Source: Ascaphus truei (lineage: Eukaryota > Chordata > Amphibia > Anura > Ascaphidae). From it: a DNA stretch of 64,000 bases. The stretch lies in the NCBI GenBank assembly GCA_036426205.1, contig CM071570.1, positions 57,942,880 through 58,006,879 on the forward strand, written 5' to 3'. The notes below the pieces were generated by a model that searched no databases, had not been told where the DNA came from, and saw only the letters and a list, made by a program, of their open reading frames with translations. Below are positions 9,736-22,960 of the stretch, piece by piece (positions within the stretch are counted from its first letter, which is position 1; each line of letters opens with the position of its first letter). The position numbers and the translations under genes were made by a program.

Positions 9736-12700
9736 AAAGTTGTAGTTATATACGTAATATAAGTAGTTATAAGTAAATAAGTAAATGAGACTTGAAAAAA
9801 ATAAGAGATTGCAAGGTGGCAAATTACAATTTTGTTATGTAGTTTTGTGAATAATTGACACAGCTTGGCAGGAAAAGTGTGACTCGCGTGGGGGTGAGAT
9901 GGATTTTCTATTGTATGGTAATGGAGAATGGTGCTGTCATACAGGTACTTTGTTTGGGTGGCTGGTATGGGAGTGACCTTCCAGGATGCTGTATGTTCGT
10001 CCTTAGAGATTCTTCCAAGTTTCTTCAAATGCATAAAATGTCATGTTTTAATACATTTCTGGGAAATTTTACTCAACACAGATATTGTCTACATTTGGAA
10101 AAAAATGCTGTATGTACAATGTGATGTGACTAGAATTAAGGGTCATGTGACCTGGCAAAAAATAGTTTTTGCCCCATTTTGACATTTGTAAAAAAAAAAT
10201 CCCAAAAAGAGGCAACTTTTGCCTGGTTCACGAACTTTCACGAAAATTTACCAAAATCTCTATTCATGGGTCATGTCTTGCTTGGGCCTCTAGTGGGAAC
10301 TGGGGTTAACAGATTTTGATGGAGCCAACTGGTTGGATCCTGATGTTCATCATGTTTCACTTGGATGTTAAGTTCAATAAAGATTTGACGGTTATCTTCC
10401 CACATTTGGTGTTGTGATGGGACAAGGCCAGATCAAGGCATGGGTAAGTTATTATTACATTTTACATGGATGCTGACTGGCTAATAAACTGTGAACATGC
10501 TACAGTTAACTAGATAGTTTCAGAAGGGCAACAATGGTGTGTATATTTATTGATACAGTACATTTAATCTATTTGGAAACAACAATAATGTGTTTATTTT
10601 TCTGTAATATGTCAAGATGGTTCAACATTATGCTTGTGTGGAAATTACTGTCCTTTCAGTTTTGTTGTCACATTTTTTTAAATCAAATGCTGCTTTCTGC
10701 AAAAATAAATATTTGATATGCTGTTGTTACTTGCTGTATTTGACTGGGCTGGAAGTCCCAGCACATCCATAATCTTTCCAGGAAATGGACTCTCAAAGGC
10801 ATTCAAACCAGCATAGTTAGAAACACTATTATGGATGTAAATGTTTTCATGAATAATTTCTGGGGCAATAGCTATATTTATTTTTACAATACAGACCAAT
10901 TAATTTAGAAAGCTATTACGTCTAGAAGGTTTAGTTCTTCATTCAATATGTTATTGCTTTCTGAAAAAATATTTCGTTTTGTAAAGCACTGACATTTCTG
11001 TATATAATATACTGTAATTGACATACAGAACACATTTAGGCCTACCACACAGAGCTCACAATCTCTTTTTGGTAACTGAGGCTCAGGGAAATTGCCCAAA
11101 CTCGATTTAGAAACCTACTGTATTAAATATGACGATGTTTGGTGCAGAAAATGTGTTTGTGTATTGATTCCTGGACCCCAATATGCAAACAAAAAAGTCT
11201 GTGAGGCCTGCTATTTAGGACAGATATGTGCTAGCTGTATTGCAGTTTGTAAAATAAAACAGAAGATGGCAGCAGTATATTCAGTTAAGCAACATGCCAT
11301 TAGAATTATAGAGGGTGGTACAATGAGTTTCCCAAAGACAGATACAGAATTTGAAAGCACATATCGCTGACAAGAACAAGGAACGCAACAAGAGGGTAGA
11401 AAAATCCTAAAGGTTTTTAGCAAGAACATTTTTATTTATTCATTAGAAGACTTTGACTCCTTCCACAATAGAAGATAAGCATGTTTCAGAATGATTACAA
11501 AGGACAGGTACAGTACTGCATATTGACCTATATATTGAGAAAAATATTTATTACTTAGACTTTAAAGATTTTACTTGCCCTGTTTACTTGGTGTGATATT
11601 CCAACTTAGTCAAAGCTATTTTGATATTCTTGGTTATATTTTTTACCAAAGCCTGACACACAGGTACAATTATGCTTATAATGAACCTTTTCTAATTTGA
11701 AAGCAAAATAAACTAAAAATCCAATGTTGTAGTCAAGCTGACCATTGTCTACAAAACATGAACTGGACAAACCTGAAATAGTTTTCAGTTATTTTACCTA
11801 AAAGACGTTATGTAAAATGTAATTTACTTGAGAATTATTTTCTGAAATGCTAAATATTTCAGGGAATAACATATTTTTACAATAATAATGTAAAGAATTA
11901 TACACAGGTGCTATTGCATACACGTTTTCAGAAACATTTATGTACAGTATGTGATCCATACTAATAACAATCCTGTTCTGACACTGAAAGTTGTTGTCAC
12001 TATGTATGTATATTTATGTATGCCCAACATATCTAATATTGTGATATATTGCAATGTGTGATGGTACAGTACTACAACTATGAAGGGCATTGTTACATTT
12101 GTGGATAAACTGTGATCTTGACAATTTGAAGAATAGGTTAACAGAACACAAAACCTCAGCAAGCTCTTTTTGGGAACCCCAATTTGAAGAATATAAATAC
12201 TGGTACACCTTTCCAAATGATTTATTTTGTTGGTCTAATAAAAGGCTCCATGTTACAGTGTGGGAACATTTGTATGTGCAGCAACTACTAGAAAGTAGAT
12301 CCCTTTACATGCATTATTTTCTGTTGCCAATAACATTATATTGCACATCCTCTTTGACATGTTCTGCATACAAGTTATTTAAAAATGTTAAAATAAATAA
12401 TAATAATAATTATAACTTTATTTCATATAGTGCTTTTTTCCCAATGGGACTCAAAACACTTCACTATTACAGTACATGCAAGAATCGTATCTATAAATTG
12501 TATAGAGTACATTTAATATCACAGGCAGAAAATCCTGTAAATAACTGAAGGGTTTGTAACTTTAAAGACGTGTGCCCGCCATACAATGGTTAAACTTAAT
12601 AGGCACTTACTTCCAGCTGCTGTTTACAAAGCAGACCACCACGATAACCTCTTTACCTCTGCATATTTTATGTGAATTTGTGGTTATCACATATTAGATC

Positions 12701-14862
12701 AAGGGGAAAATGTCACTACTGTACACAATTGCATTTCCAGTTATCTTTGGTAGTTAATTAATTGCTCCAATTATTTCATTTCTACATAAAATATATTCGT
12801 AGCGATAAATTAGGATAAAGCAAGACTGACCATTTTTCTTATTTTAGGCAACTACTACGCATAGTTGAAAGTGTGACAATAATATTAAATACAAATAGTT
12901 GAAAGATATCTCACACTAAAATGCATTATCCAACCAATAAATATAGGTATAGGATAAAATATCACAATTCATATTATTGACATCACTAAAATCTGCTGCA
13001 AAGTCAACATACATAACATGGTGTACTGTAGGTTACCAACAAAGAGCCAAAGCAGTCTCACTTAACATGCATACTCAATCTGCATACAAGTTAGTGAAAG
13101 AATTCTTAAAATGTATTAAATTACAATCATATAAAATATTGAGAACTCTGTCATTCGTCCTAGAAGAGATGTGCAATATTTTCGCAAAAGTTTATGAACC
13201 AGGCAAAAGTTTCCTTTAAAAGCCAATGTAAGGTCATATGGATCTTTATATTCTGCCATTATTGCTGAATTCTGACAAAACGCGGCACCATTGGAAAAAT
13301 TCTATTGCAATTCTGGCAAAGGTGACAACATTCTGAGCAAAGTGAACTGTCTTTAAAATGTGTCAATAAGGGGAAATTTAAGAGAAAATCTTAGCAAATG
13401 TGAAGACATGCCCCTCTCATAATAAAGTTTAGATGTTCTGGTAAGTTATATTTATGTAAGCCTTGAGTGCATTACTATGCTAGCCACACACAGTCTAAAT
13501 ATAATCTTTTATTCTTCTATTCTTCTATTCTTCTAATATGCCAAGAAAACTACAATGGATTGTTCATCACAATTCATAGATTTTGGGCTTTACTGTATTT
13601 CCAATGTAGTCGGTATTTTATATGGTCAACGGCCACACCTTCCGCCAAAATACAGATTATTTTTCCAAAAAGTTATAAATCATTTTTTTTTATATATATA
13701 TTTAGGTTTCCCCAGACCCATTTGTAGTGATATCAAGTAACATCTCCCTGTATGTGTATAGCAGTGCATCCACTCCATACCTCATGTTTGGTAATAGATC
13801 CCATATTTACACAACTGGAACATTTATTGACACCTACCAAGCGATATCATCCTGTATAACACAGACATACAAAGATAATACTTCATGTTAAGTAAAGATG
13901 GACAGCTTTCAGAATTTGAGCGTTTGATTCAAACTCTGAATCAAAGTTTGAAATTAATTTTCAAATAAAGTACAAACAAAATATGAATCAAAGTCCAAGA
14001 AAGGTTCATCCTCTGATTAGTTTTTTCATTGTTGTTTTTGTTTTATTGTTTTTTGTTTTTTTTTTTTTTAAATCATCAAACATTTTTTTTTTAAACTTTA
14101 GAAAAGTTCAAACAAATTACAAAAACATACTGTATTTCGATTTTTTCCATAATTTTTAAAAATGACAGAACCAAAACAAATTGAGCTTTGGCAAAGCCAA
14201 AACACAAATTAATATATATATATATTTTAACATAATTGGAACCAGGGGACCATCAGGTTACCAAGATGATTACCGCCTTAGTAAGCGGTTTTCCTCATGG
14301 TAAATCCAATATAACCTGCACTGTGTGACCAATAGGATGCCATAACCAATAGCGTGGCAGCTTCTTATAAGCCTGTGGATCCTGTGAAATGTAAATTATT
14401 TCCCAAGCTTGAACCTCATATAGGGTAATTATCTTTGTAACCAGGGGATACCCTGAGCTGAAAATAGCACAGTTCAGATATTGACCCCTTTGGTTTCAAT
14501 TATGTAAAAAATATTATTAGAAAAAAAATCAAGACAGGATTGCTGCAGGATGTTAACATTGCCTTGTTTCTTTTATTTCATTCAAATCTTAGGCTACAAG
14601 ATAATGGTAACAATCTCCACTGGAAATAACAAAGGGTCCCATCAATTTAGAAGTTCACTACAAAAACTAATCTTCACCTTTTTAGTCTCCAAATTTTGGA
14701 TCAGCTCATCAGAATATTTGGTAAAGAAATGCATTGTTTAAGTGGGGTATATGTCACAAGTCTCATATGATCTGATTTTCAGTAAATATGAATATGGAAA
14801 AATCCCTAGAAACATTTGTTGTCATATACTGTACAGTGTTTTTCATGAACAACAGGATAACT
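9736..14862. other. Long non-coding region upstream of the receptor gene
   Basis: No coding gene is supported. A dispersed repeat recurs at about 10100-10250, 13150-13270 and, inverted, 17725-17900, sharing GTGATGTGAC blocks and 'ACCAGGCAAAAG'-like text near 'GATGTGCA'. AT-rich microsatellite-like tracts lie near 13680-13705, 14040-14090 and 14213-14226. Many TACAGTA/TACTGTA heptamers occur here. Distal promoter or 5' UTR exons of the receptor could be hidden in it, but nothing decisive is visible. Confidence 0.45.
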
Positions 14863-15148
14863 CAGGGGTTCCGCGGCCGTCTGTGGGGGGGTATCAGCCG
14901 GGACAACTCTCCCAGCTGTCCCAGGACCGGGAGCACGGCGGCACCCCCGCATAGCAGTGAGCCGGCGTCTCCGAGCTCGGAAGCAGCCAACAGCTGTGCA
15001 AGGTGGCGATGGAGCGTAGGGTGTGGGGGGGAGAGACGGGAGAACAGAGGTGAGAGACGGGGTGAGAGATGGTTTGAGGGTTGGGGCTCCCCAGAATTTC
15101 AAAATCGAATTCTGAGGTTCCCTAACCAAAAATAGTTGAAAACCACTG
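14863..15148. mobile_element. hAT-like non-autonomous DNA transposon
   Basis: GC-rich island in AT-rich surroundings. It begins CAGGGGTTCC and ends with a stretch whose reverse complement begins CAGTGGTTTTCAAC. The CAGNGGTT-type ends resemble hAT elements. An 8 bp target duplication is not visible in the flanks, so the boundaries are tentative. It ends about 130 bp upstream of the predicted splice acceptor of the receptor exon. Confidence 0.45.
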
Positions 15149-15280
15149 CTCTACTTCGTGTATCTGAGATTTCTATCGTTATATAAATGCATACTTGAAA
15201 ATATGGTAAGATTATTTTAATTAGTAAGGTGTAATTCAAGGAGAAACTACATTAATTGATCCTTTTTTTATTTGTTTCAG

Positions 15281-15453
15281 TACAGAGAAATAAAGTATTG
15301 TTAGACTCCAACTCATATGATACAGGCTGAAAAAAATGCCTTTGCTTTTGAACCCTCCCTTCCTCCGCTCTGCCTCTGATTGCAAGAAGTGACTATCACT
15401 GAGCAGTGCACTTGAACTAGTCATTGGAAAGGCTGCTCATCATCGCTTAAGCC
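15281..15453 (+). promoter_or_regulatory. prokr1: Predicted 5' UTR part of receptor coding exon 1, after splice acceptor
   Basis: A pyrimidine-rich tract ending TTTGTTTCAG at 15271-15280 is a good 3' splice site 173 bp before the start codon. Prokineticin receptor genes usually have a non-coding first exon spliced to the first coding exon, so this is the likely junction. The upstream exon and promoter were not found. The start codon context is AAGCCATGG, a strong initiation context. Confidence 0.5.
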
Positions 15454-15899
15454 ATGGATGACAACAATGTTGCTGCAGCATACAGCCAGAATGAAGAATT
15501 CTACTCAAGGAACTTTACTTACCTTTTTAACTTAAATTACAGTGATTACGAGTTTGATGCTGATGATGTGACCAAGACAAGAACATTTTATGCAGCGAAA
15601 ATAGTGATTGGGGTAGCTCTTGTTTGCATCATGCTGATTTGTGGCATTGGAAACTTTATCTTCATTGCAGCACTGGTACGATACAAAAAACTAAGAAACC
15701 TAACCAACATGCTAATAGCTAACCTGGCCATTTCTGATTTTATTGTAGCTATTGTGTGCTGCCCCTTTGAAATGGACTATTATGTTGTGAAACAACTGTC
15801 ATGGGATCACGGCCATGTCCTTTGTGCATCCATAAACTACTTAAGAACTGTTTCTCTTTATGTGTCAACGAATGCTCTCCTTGCAATAGCTGTTGACAG
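15454..15899 (+). CDS. prokr1: Prokineticin receptor, coding exon 1 (residues 1-149)
   Basis: Encodes the extracellular N-terminus, TM1-TM3 and the start of the DRY motif of a class A Gq-coupled receptor for prokineticins (Bv8/EG-VEGF ligands). N-glycosylation sites are at N20 (NFT) and N28 (NYS). TM1 spans about residues 48-74 with GIGN at 64-67. TM2 carries the conserved LAISD (D95). C124 would form the disulfide with C204. The exon ends GTTGACAG then gtaagg, a strong donor, and the intron falls inside the codon for R149 of DRY (phase 2). The start at 15454 was chosen for its Kozak match and because MDDN resembles the known N-terminus of PROKR1. Features favouring PROKR1 over PROKR2 are [10 protein letters not shown] and AIVCCPFE. 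No stops or frameshifts. Confidence 0.9.
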
Positions 15900-18800
15900 G
15901 TAAGGGTCACGTTTATGATGCTTCTTTTTATCTTTTAACTATGATTTTAAGTACAGCTTTGATTTTAGAATAACAAATACATATCCCATATATACAGTGT
16001 ACGTCGTGTGTATCCAATCATGTATGTTTGTATTTTATTAACTATTTTGAAATACTGTAGGAACCAATTTTTAAAGTGTCATGTATTGTTTCATTATCCT
16101 GTATCACAGGAAAAACTGACAGAGATACAGTACTGCATAAATAATCAGGCATTAAATAATAAAAAAACAAACAAACATATTGTCTAAAGACATTATGTTT
16201 AATTTTATTTTCCAGAATATATACACAAAATTAGTGTAACTAACAAATATATATATATTTGTTTGTTTTTTAAATGTGCCTTTGACTATGTCTCTAAATA
16301 TGACACTTTTGCAGAACAAATAATATTTATAGTATGCGCACTTATTTCAGTGGTTAATCCATGAAAATGCTTTTAGTTTTACCCTTATTTCTTACATAAG
16401 AATGTTTTTTTTTTTTGTAACTTAAATTTTATTGCAGTTTTTCCTGAATGTTCTTTTTTTAATGTTTTGCAATCATCTCTAGAGATGGTCCTTAAGCAAG
16501 CCTGCATTGGGTTGTTTTTAGAGGGGAATTTGGCTTTGCAGTGCTCATTTATTTTAATTACGTTAACAATCTGAAACAACACATGGTAAGTACTGTACTA
16601 TATTCAAATAATTTAACCACGTGCAGTAGTATTCATGGGGAAAGTACTGTAGGCAAATAAGCACTGCAAGTGAAAGCATGTGGTTTCTAATGTACTAGGA
16701 AGTATACATTTACATACTATTATCAGGTATTTACATTATAATAATCATCTCAGAGTGAAGGAATCTTGTTTGGGAAATGATTTGATCACTATACTTTTAG
16801 TATTCACGTTTGTACAGTACATAACTATTAACGTTTGTACAGTACATAAAACATTTTTCAGCTTTATATATTCAACACAATAGACATTTGTGAAGAATAC
16901 TTTTGAGTACTTTTTTAGGTCGTGTCTCCATTATTTGTAAAGAAAAAATACCATCTCCATTTTTTTTGCATATTCACTATTCAGTATTTAACAGATTTGA
17001 AAACATTTATCTGATATTTCCAGATTCAGATCATTTTGCTCTGTCATCCATTTCTAAAACACCCAACATGTTAAATGATGCATTTCCTGAAATTTGGACA
17101 GAGATTATAAAAACAAATGCGTCCAATCTCTATTTAATCTATGTTAAGAGGATTCTTGGTATTCTGCATCATTGAAGAATGTGTATAAATAAACATATAT
17201 AATCTTCCTAAAACAGTCTACATTTTGTTCACATAGCTATGCTCTGTGTTATAGTATCTAAAGCAAAATGTTACCATCAAAAACACATTTTATTTCAAGA
17301 ATCTTAGTGATGTGGTTCAAGTATAAATAGATGGGATTACTGTACACATAATACAAAATGTTTATACCCTGTATATCAACGCTTGATTATGAATATCAAA
17401 TATTCTACACAAGGAAATCTGAACAAATTATAACTAATCAAATTTATTTATCTTCAAAGCTAAATCTACTTCTGCATTTTAATTGGTATATGTACATAGA
17501 AGATTCTAAATAACTAATAAATCATTGATGTGGTGTCCATACCTCTTTGTAAAAGACAAAACTATTTTTTTTCCAAAACCAATGCTTTAATTACTTATGA
17601 GTAAATTAAGCTATGCAGTCTGGGTCACTTGACTATAGTTCTTAGCTGTACTGCTTTTAAATGTTATAGATCAGATAAGCTGAGCTTTGCTAAATAAATG
17701 TATCCACCGTAAGGATAGCAGGTAGAGATGTGCACATTTTTCACTTAAGATCACAAATCAGGCAAAATGTGCCCTTTTTTCCGTAAGCTTTGCAAAAGGA
17801 ATATTGCCAAGCATTAAAATTCAATGTGCAGCTCATGTGACTCTGAATCCAGGTCACATCACCTTTTAAACATGGCCATTTTTGCAAAATCCTGGTAAAA
17901 AAAACTGGTGAACTTCGTGCAATTTTAAGCAATGTGGCCATTTGTACCAAATGTATTTACGTAGCACATTTGAGGTCTTTTCTAGTAGCAGGCATTTGCC
18001 ATCCTAATATTGGCAAAGATAAAAAACAAACAAAAAAAAACACTTCCAGTATGAGCACATTCCCGTCTCCCCATAATAACTCTGCTTCGACTACAGCCAT
18101 GGATTCTGGGTAATGACAAAGTACTCAATGTATCACTTTTTGCTTCTTATTAATTTTAACATGAATCCCTATGAGCTTGTGTCTGGCATTTTAAACAGTT
18201 TTTTTTATGGCAAAGCCTGGGTTAAAGGAGAATCCCTGGTTGCAGTGGAAGCATTGTATGCTGGGTGACTATAGGAAAAGGCAATTTGTGGACTTGTCTG
18301 AAACGTGAATGTGCTCCTACAGTAAGAGGTTTTTTTATTTTTTTATTTATTTTTTTCAAATCTTTGCTTTACAGTGAATATTTTTTGTCACGTTTTTTAC
18401 CCATTATAACTTACTTTCAATAATAATGGAGCACACACGTTTCAAATGGCCCCACATTTGGGTACTTAATTCTTGAAAAAAATCAAAGATGAGCTAAATA
18501 TAGACTTTTTAGTCTGGGCAGCAAAAATGCCATAGTGAGGTTGCTTGTTTGTCTGCTATTTTGGTATTTAGTATGATTAGATCTGCCTGATTCCCTAGGT
18601 GACGTTATAATCTATATATTATAGACAGTGTAATATTTATAGTCAGAAAGACTACTAGATGTAAAGAACTTTATTGCGTGTAAGAGAGAAAAAAGGAAAT
18701 CAAATATATAAACAAGAAAGTTAGAAGAGACGTTGGATTATTTTCTGAAGATCACAATTAATTTTGCTACTGTAATCCATCATGATTTACCAAAATAGTT

Positions 18801-19224
18801 CCCTCTGGGTAATTTAATATTTAGAAATGTTGTGATTTATGTCAGAAACTTACTTAACATTAAGAGCAGGCATTTGCATTGAGGTTTTGCCTTTGGTATT
18901 GGTTCTAAAAATATTCGTATTTGATTTTGATTTTGGATTTGATTTTGCCAACACTAGATTTTTGTTTTTGAGTTTTTATAAAATTACGGCAAAAACTCAA
19001 AATACGCAGGAAAATTATTACAAAAAAACTCCATAAAGTATGAAGAAAACCAAGTGGCACTAATTGACTAATATTCTAGCAGAGAGTAGAAAGAGGTCAG
19101 ATGGTGCTACATCTATGCCAAACACTTAACGCAAAATAGGTGTAATGTAACGCTGCTAAAACACCTGGAAGTAATTGGCTGTTACACAAGCAAAATGTAG
19201 CTAACTAGAGAGAAGTCTGATGGT
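15900..19224 (+). other. Receptor intron, first part
   Basis: AT-rich intronic sequence without recognised genes. It holds a 24 bp tandem duplication near 16800-16850 (ACGTTTGTACAGTACATAA twice), an inverted copy of the dispersed repeat also seen near 10100, and several TACWGTA heptamers. Confidence 0.6.
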
Positions 19225-20171
19225 CCCTTGTATATGTGATACAGACAAAATTATCAATAGCGGCGCTCTAAAATAACCAAATAACAAACAACCTGCCTAA
19301 AGCCCCATCTTACTAAGTGTAATATACAGTGAAGTAAAGTAATATAAAAAGTGATACCAATACAAACAAATATGGATGCCGCTATAACCCAGTGGAGGAT
19401 CCTTCTCACGATCCCATGTAGATTGAAGAGGTGTAGGTCATCGGGAAGCGCAAACCATGCAAAACAGAAAAATAATCTGATGGTGCAGTATATGTGATAA
19501 ATCGTGAGTTCATATATTTATAAAGGTCTGTGTGTAGAATACTCACAAACATATAGTGAGTGATGTTCACAAAAAGGTATCTTTAAATCTCAGCCCACTT
19601 TTGAAACAAGACTTTCACTCTTGGAGGAACCTGCTGTGTATTCTGGAAGCAGTTGGGTTGTTAGGAAGAGGTGCTGATGTCTTCAGAGCAGCGGAGGCCA
19701 CTTCTGCCCTGAACGTGTGGTCTGGTTCCAGATACGGATGACGTCAGTTCCGGTTTCCGGATCCGGTGAGACGCACCAGTGACACGCACGCCGAGACACA
19801 GGGGAGGCAGAGAATACACGCTTCACTTGCCGAGATCCAGATCGCAGGATCTACATGCTTTTTTAATTCTATTACCATGTGAGTGTATCCCTTACCACTT
19901 GCTTTTTATAAATTGTCCTTCCAGTCTGCACTATGTCCGTTTCTTTTATTATTAAGGTCTCCAGAAGCTCCTTGTGATTACCATCCTTGGTGGGCTGAGA
20001 TTTAAAGATACCTTTTTGTGAACATCACTCACTATATGTTTGTGAGTATTCTACACACAGACCTTTATAAATATATGAACTCACGATTTATCACATATAC
20101 TGCACCATCAGATTATTTTTCTGTTTTGCATGGTTTGCGCTTCCCGATGACCTACACCCCTTGTATATGTG
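19225..20171. mobile_element. Palindromic insertion with 14 bp target duplication
   Basis: CCCTTGTATATGTG occurs at 19225-19238 and 20158-20171. Between them, arms of about 170 bp (about 19428-19600 and 19985-20157) are reverse complements of each other with very few differences, around a spacer of about 390 bp. The head of the insert (GCGGCGCTCTAAAATAACC near 19260) lies outside the arms. There is no protein ORF. Long, variable target duplications and inverted terminal copies are known for Penelope-type insertions; assignment to a non-autonomous PLE is inference. Confidence 0.7.
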
Positions 20172-20289
20172 GCCAGTAATATTTGTACATGTAAAATGAT
20201 TATAATGAAATGATTATTTTATATAATTATAATATATTTGTGTCTTCAGAAGGGACGCAGTCGAGGACCAAAACGTTGATTATAAGATT

Positions 20290-22960
20290 TAGTCAAATAA
20301 TTATTCTTCAACAAATTCCTGTGAATGTCAGCCTTTTCTTCCATTAAATTATAAAGAAGCCTGAGAAGAGATGGGTGAATCAGTCCAAATCCGTTTCCCG
20401 GATTTTCGCAGATGTTACTCCCAAAAACCATTTGCGGTGTAAAATGCGCATATGGATTTCGTCGGTTTCAATCTGCGCGCATTCATCAAAATCCGTCACT
20501 GGATATAATCCATTGGCGGATTTGTAGAATCGAATCCGCGGATTCAGCAATCCGTTGGTGGATTCTTTAAAATCCGCCAACGGATTGCTGAATCCGCAGA
20601 TTGGATTCTACAAATCCATCAACGGATTGCGGAATCTGTAAAGTGTATTGGCAATAACAATTTTTAAAAATCCGCAATGCACGATTATTACATTTATAGT
20701 TATAGTCTATACTATATTACCTAGGTCCTAAAGTAACAGAGGAAAGAAGTGGAATATAGGAAATGCATAAAGAGATAGAAATAAGTTATAAAAGTAAAGA
20801 ATGATATAAGAACAATGGAAAAGATCCATAATACAGTAAAATATATGAGAGGGGAAAACATTCTGTAAAAATATATAAAGATGAGCACCAGTCTTGAAAA
20901 AATTCGAATTGTATTAATGCATGCATACAATATACAGAAATGTAAAGGATACAAACTAGAACCTCTTTTACTTAATCAACTGGAAAGGATACGGTCCAGA
21001 GAAGCGATCATGGAAGCCAGGAGCTCAGGTCCATGCCCCCATGTTAATCTGAGAATTCCATCCCTGGTAACCATGGAAACCAGCCGCCTTCTTCCATAGG
21101 GAGGGGGGGTGGATGGGGCTAAAGTAAAGATCATTATGTGGGATTCGTATCGGTTCATGCAGGCCCTGCAGTGGACAACTCTGTGACTTTATCATCTGGC
21201 CTCAACATTACCTTCTAATAACTCCTGTGCCCAGCTTACCTTGCTTCAAAACAGATCCGCTATATTGGAGGGAGGTTGCGTGGCTCCCTTGCTGCTTTCC
21301 TGGTTCTGTATCCTGCTTATGCAAAACCCTGGTTCTTTTTCTGGTTTGTCAGACCATTCTATTGATTGCCACCTGCCCTGACCCTTGCTTGGCAGACGAC
21401 CTGTCTGCTGCCTCTCTGGACATTCGGCCTGCCTGACTAGTCTTCAAATTTGGATTCCTTGTTCCTGTTCTGGCTATCATCGAGACTCCAGGTACTAACC
21501 GGCACTCCTCATGATTACCCTGGAGTTCCTGATACACACTGTATCATCAGTACATTTTCAGCCCTTGTTGACCACACTGCTGGATGAAGGCCTCCCCAAT
21601 GATCTTACAGATACTGCAGTTGTAAGTTGTAAACATCTCTTCTCCACATTGTTTCAACAAATTTTCTGACTTCATCCTCCCATCTGTAACGTTGCTAACT
21701 TCAAACAGGATATGGACTCACAGGGCAGAGGTATGGAGTAATACACTGGGATCAGAGGCCTGGGATGCAGAGGTAGTCAGTTCCGGTTCCATGGTCGAGG
21801 CAGGGGTAGTCAGGTCAAGTTCCGGGTTCAAGGCAGATGGCAGGCAAGGGTAGTCAGGAAGTGAAAGAAGTGGTCAGAAGTTATTTTTTCATACATGTGC
21901 ACTATTGATCCTACTGGAATCTACACAGTTCCTTTTCTTCTCTTTTATTGACACAGGCAAGTTCAACACTGGCAGGCAATTACAGGAACACACGCAGAGC
22001 TCAAGCAGGAACAGAGTACTTTTCACGAGCAAAGACAGAGAGCAACTTCCTGCTATTTAAGGGCCAGAAGCAGCTGCAGGCAATAGAGGACCAGAGAGAG
22101 GCTCACTTCCTGTTAGCAGCCATCTTAGGTGAGGCAATATATGACCTGGTCCGTCGGCCATCTTGTTATCCAGACATATCCCTTATACCATCTTACTTTT
22201 GTTTTTTTAATCTCTTGGAATCCAGTCGAGTACCATTTATGTCCAACAATGGTAATTTCTTCTTTTGATATTGCCAGCCCACTGCCATTTTAATTTCTTG
22301 TCTTTACGGGTAATACCCAGCATACATCTCTCCATACATTTTTGTATTTTGCGAAGCTTCTGAATTATCTTCACATTTAGGGTCCACATTTCACATCCAA
22401 ACGTGAGTACTGGCAGAAAACACTGGTCCAAAGCTATCATCATGAGGCACAGAAGAAGATTCCCTTGAAATATTGTCTTTGTTCTTCCAAATCCACTCCA
22501 TACCATTTTCATTAGACTATTTCATTCAAAAGGTTCCAATCCATTATTGTTTGCCGGACAAGGAAGACATAGTCTTCAACTTCTTATTGTTCTATTCCAT
22601 TTATTTCAATCTTTCCAGACTTAACACATTTGTTGAACATCACTTTGGTCTTGCTGAGATTCCTATGAGTCCCACATTCATACTTGTTTTGGCAAGTTCT
22701 CCAATTTGCATGATTCGATTCTACAAATCCGTCAATGGATTATATGCAGTGACGGATTTTGATGAATGTGCGCGGATTGAAACCGACGAAATCCGTATGC
22801 GCATTTTACACCGCAAATGGTTTTTGGGAGTAACATCTGCGAAAATCCGGGAAACGGATTTGGACTGATTCACCCATCTCTACTCAGGCTTCTTTATAAT
22901 TTAATGGAAGAAAAGGCTGGCATTCACAGGAATGTGTTGAAGAATAATTATTTTACTGAC
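20290..22960. repeat. Large inverted repeat, arms about 250 bp, 2.2 kb apart
   Basis: 20290-20540 and 22713-22960 are inverted copies with few mismatches (shared text: GAGATGGGTGAATCAGTCC, then AAATCCGTTTCCCGGATTTT). The left arm is followed by a local palindrome around 20540-20610 made of AATCCGCGGATT-like units. Just outside the left arm is CCAAAACGTTGAT, a decayed hammerhead-like tail. This is either one composite element or two insertions of the same family in opposite orientation. Confidence 0.75.
21200..22170. mobile_element. Ty3/gypsy LTR-like sequence
   Basis: Two stretches look like frog-type gypsy LTRs: 21240-21560 (CTG/GACC-rich) and 21689 onward, which begins TGTAACG and contains repeated GGTAGTCAGG blocks like those in the solo LTR at 45130-45976. 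No matching 3' terminus or target duplication was identified, so extents are approximate. Confidence 0.4.

Noticed and set aside
9855..10182. Two overlapping ~85-codon plus-strand frames
   Set aside because: No recognisable domain, AT-rich, and overlapping a dispersed non-coding repeat also seen near 13200 and 17800.
12090..12548. 152-codon plus-strand open frame
   Set aside because: No motif, low-complexity Asn/Tyr-rich end, AT-rich composition and no splice or initiation context. Judged a chance frame.
14863..15148. GC-rich island as the receptor promoter CpG island
   Set aside because: The ends look like a hAT-type transposon and a splice acceptor lies downstream, so a mobile element is the simpler reading. 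A promoter role is not excluded.
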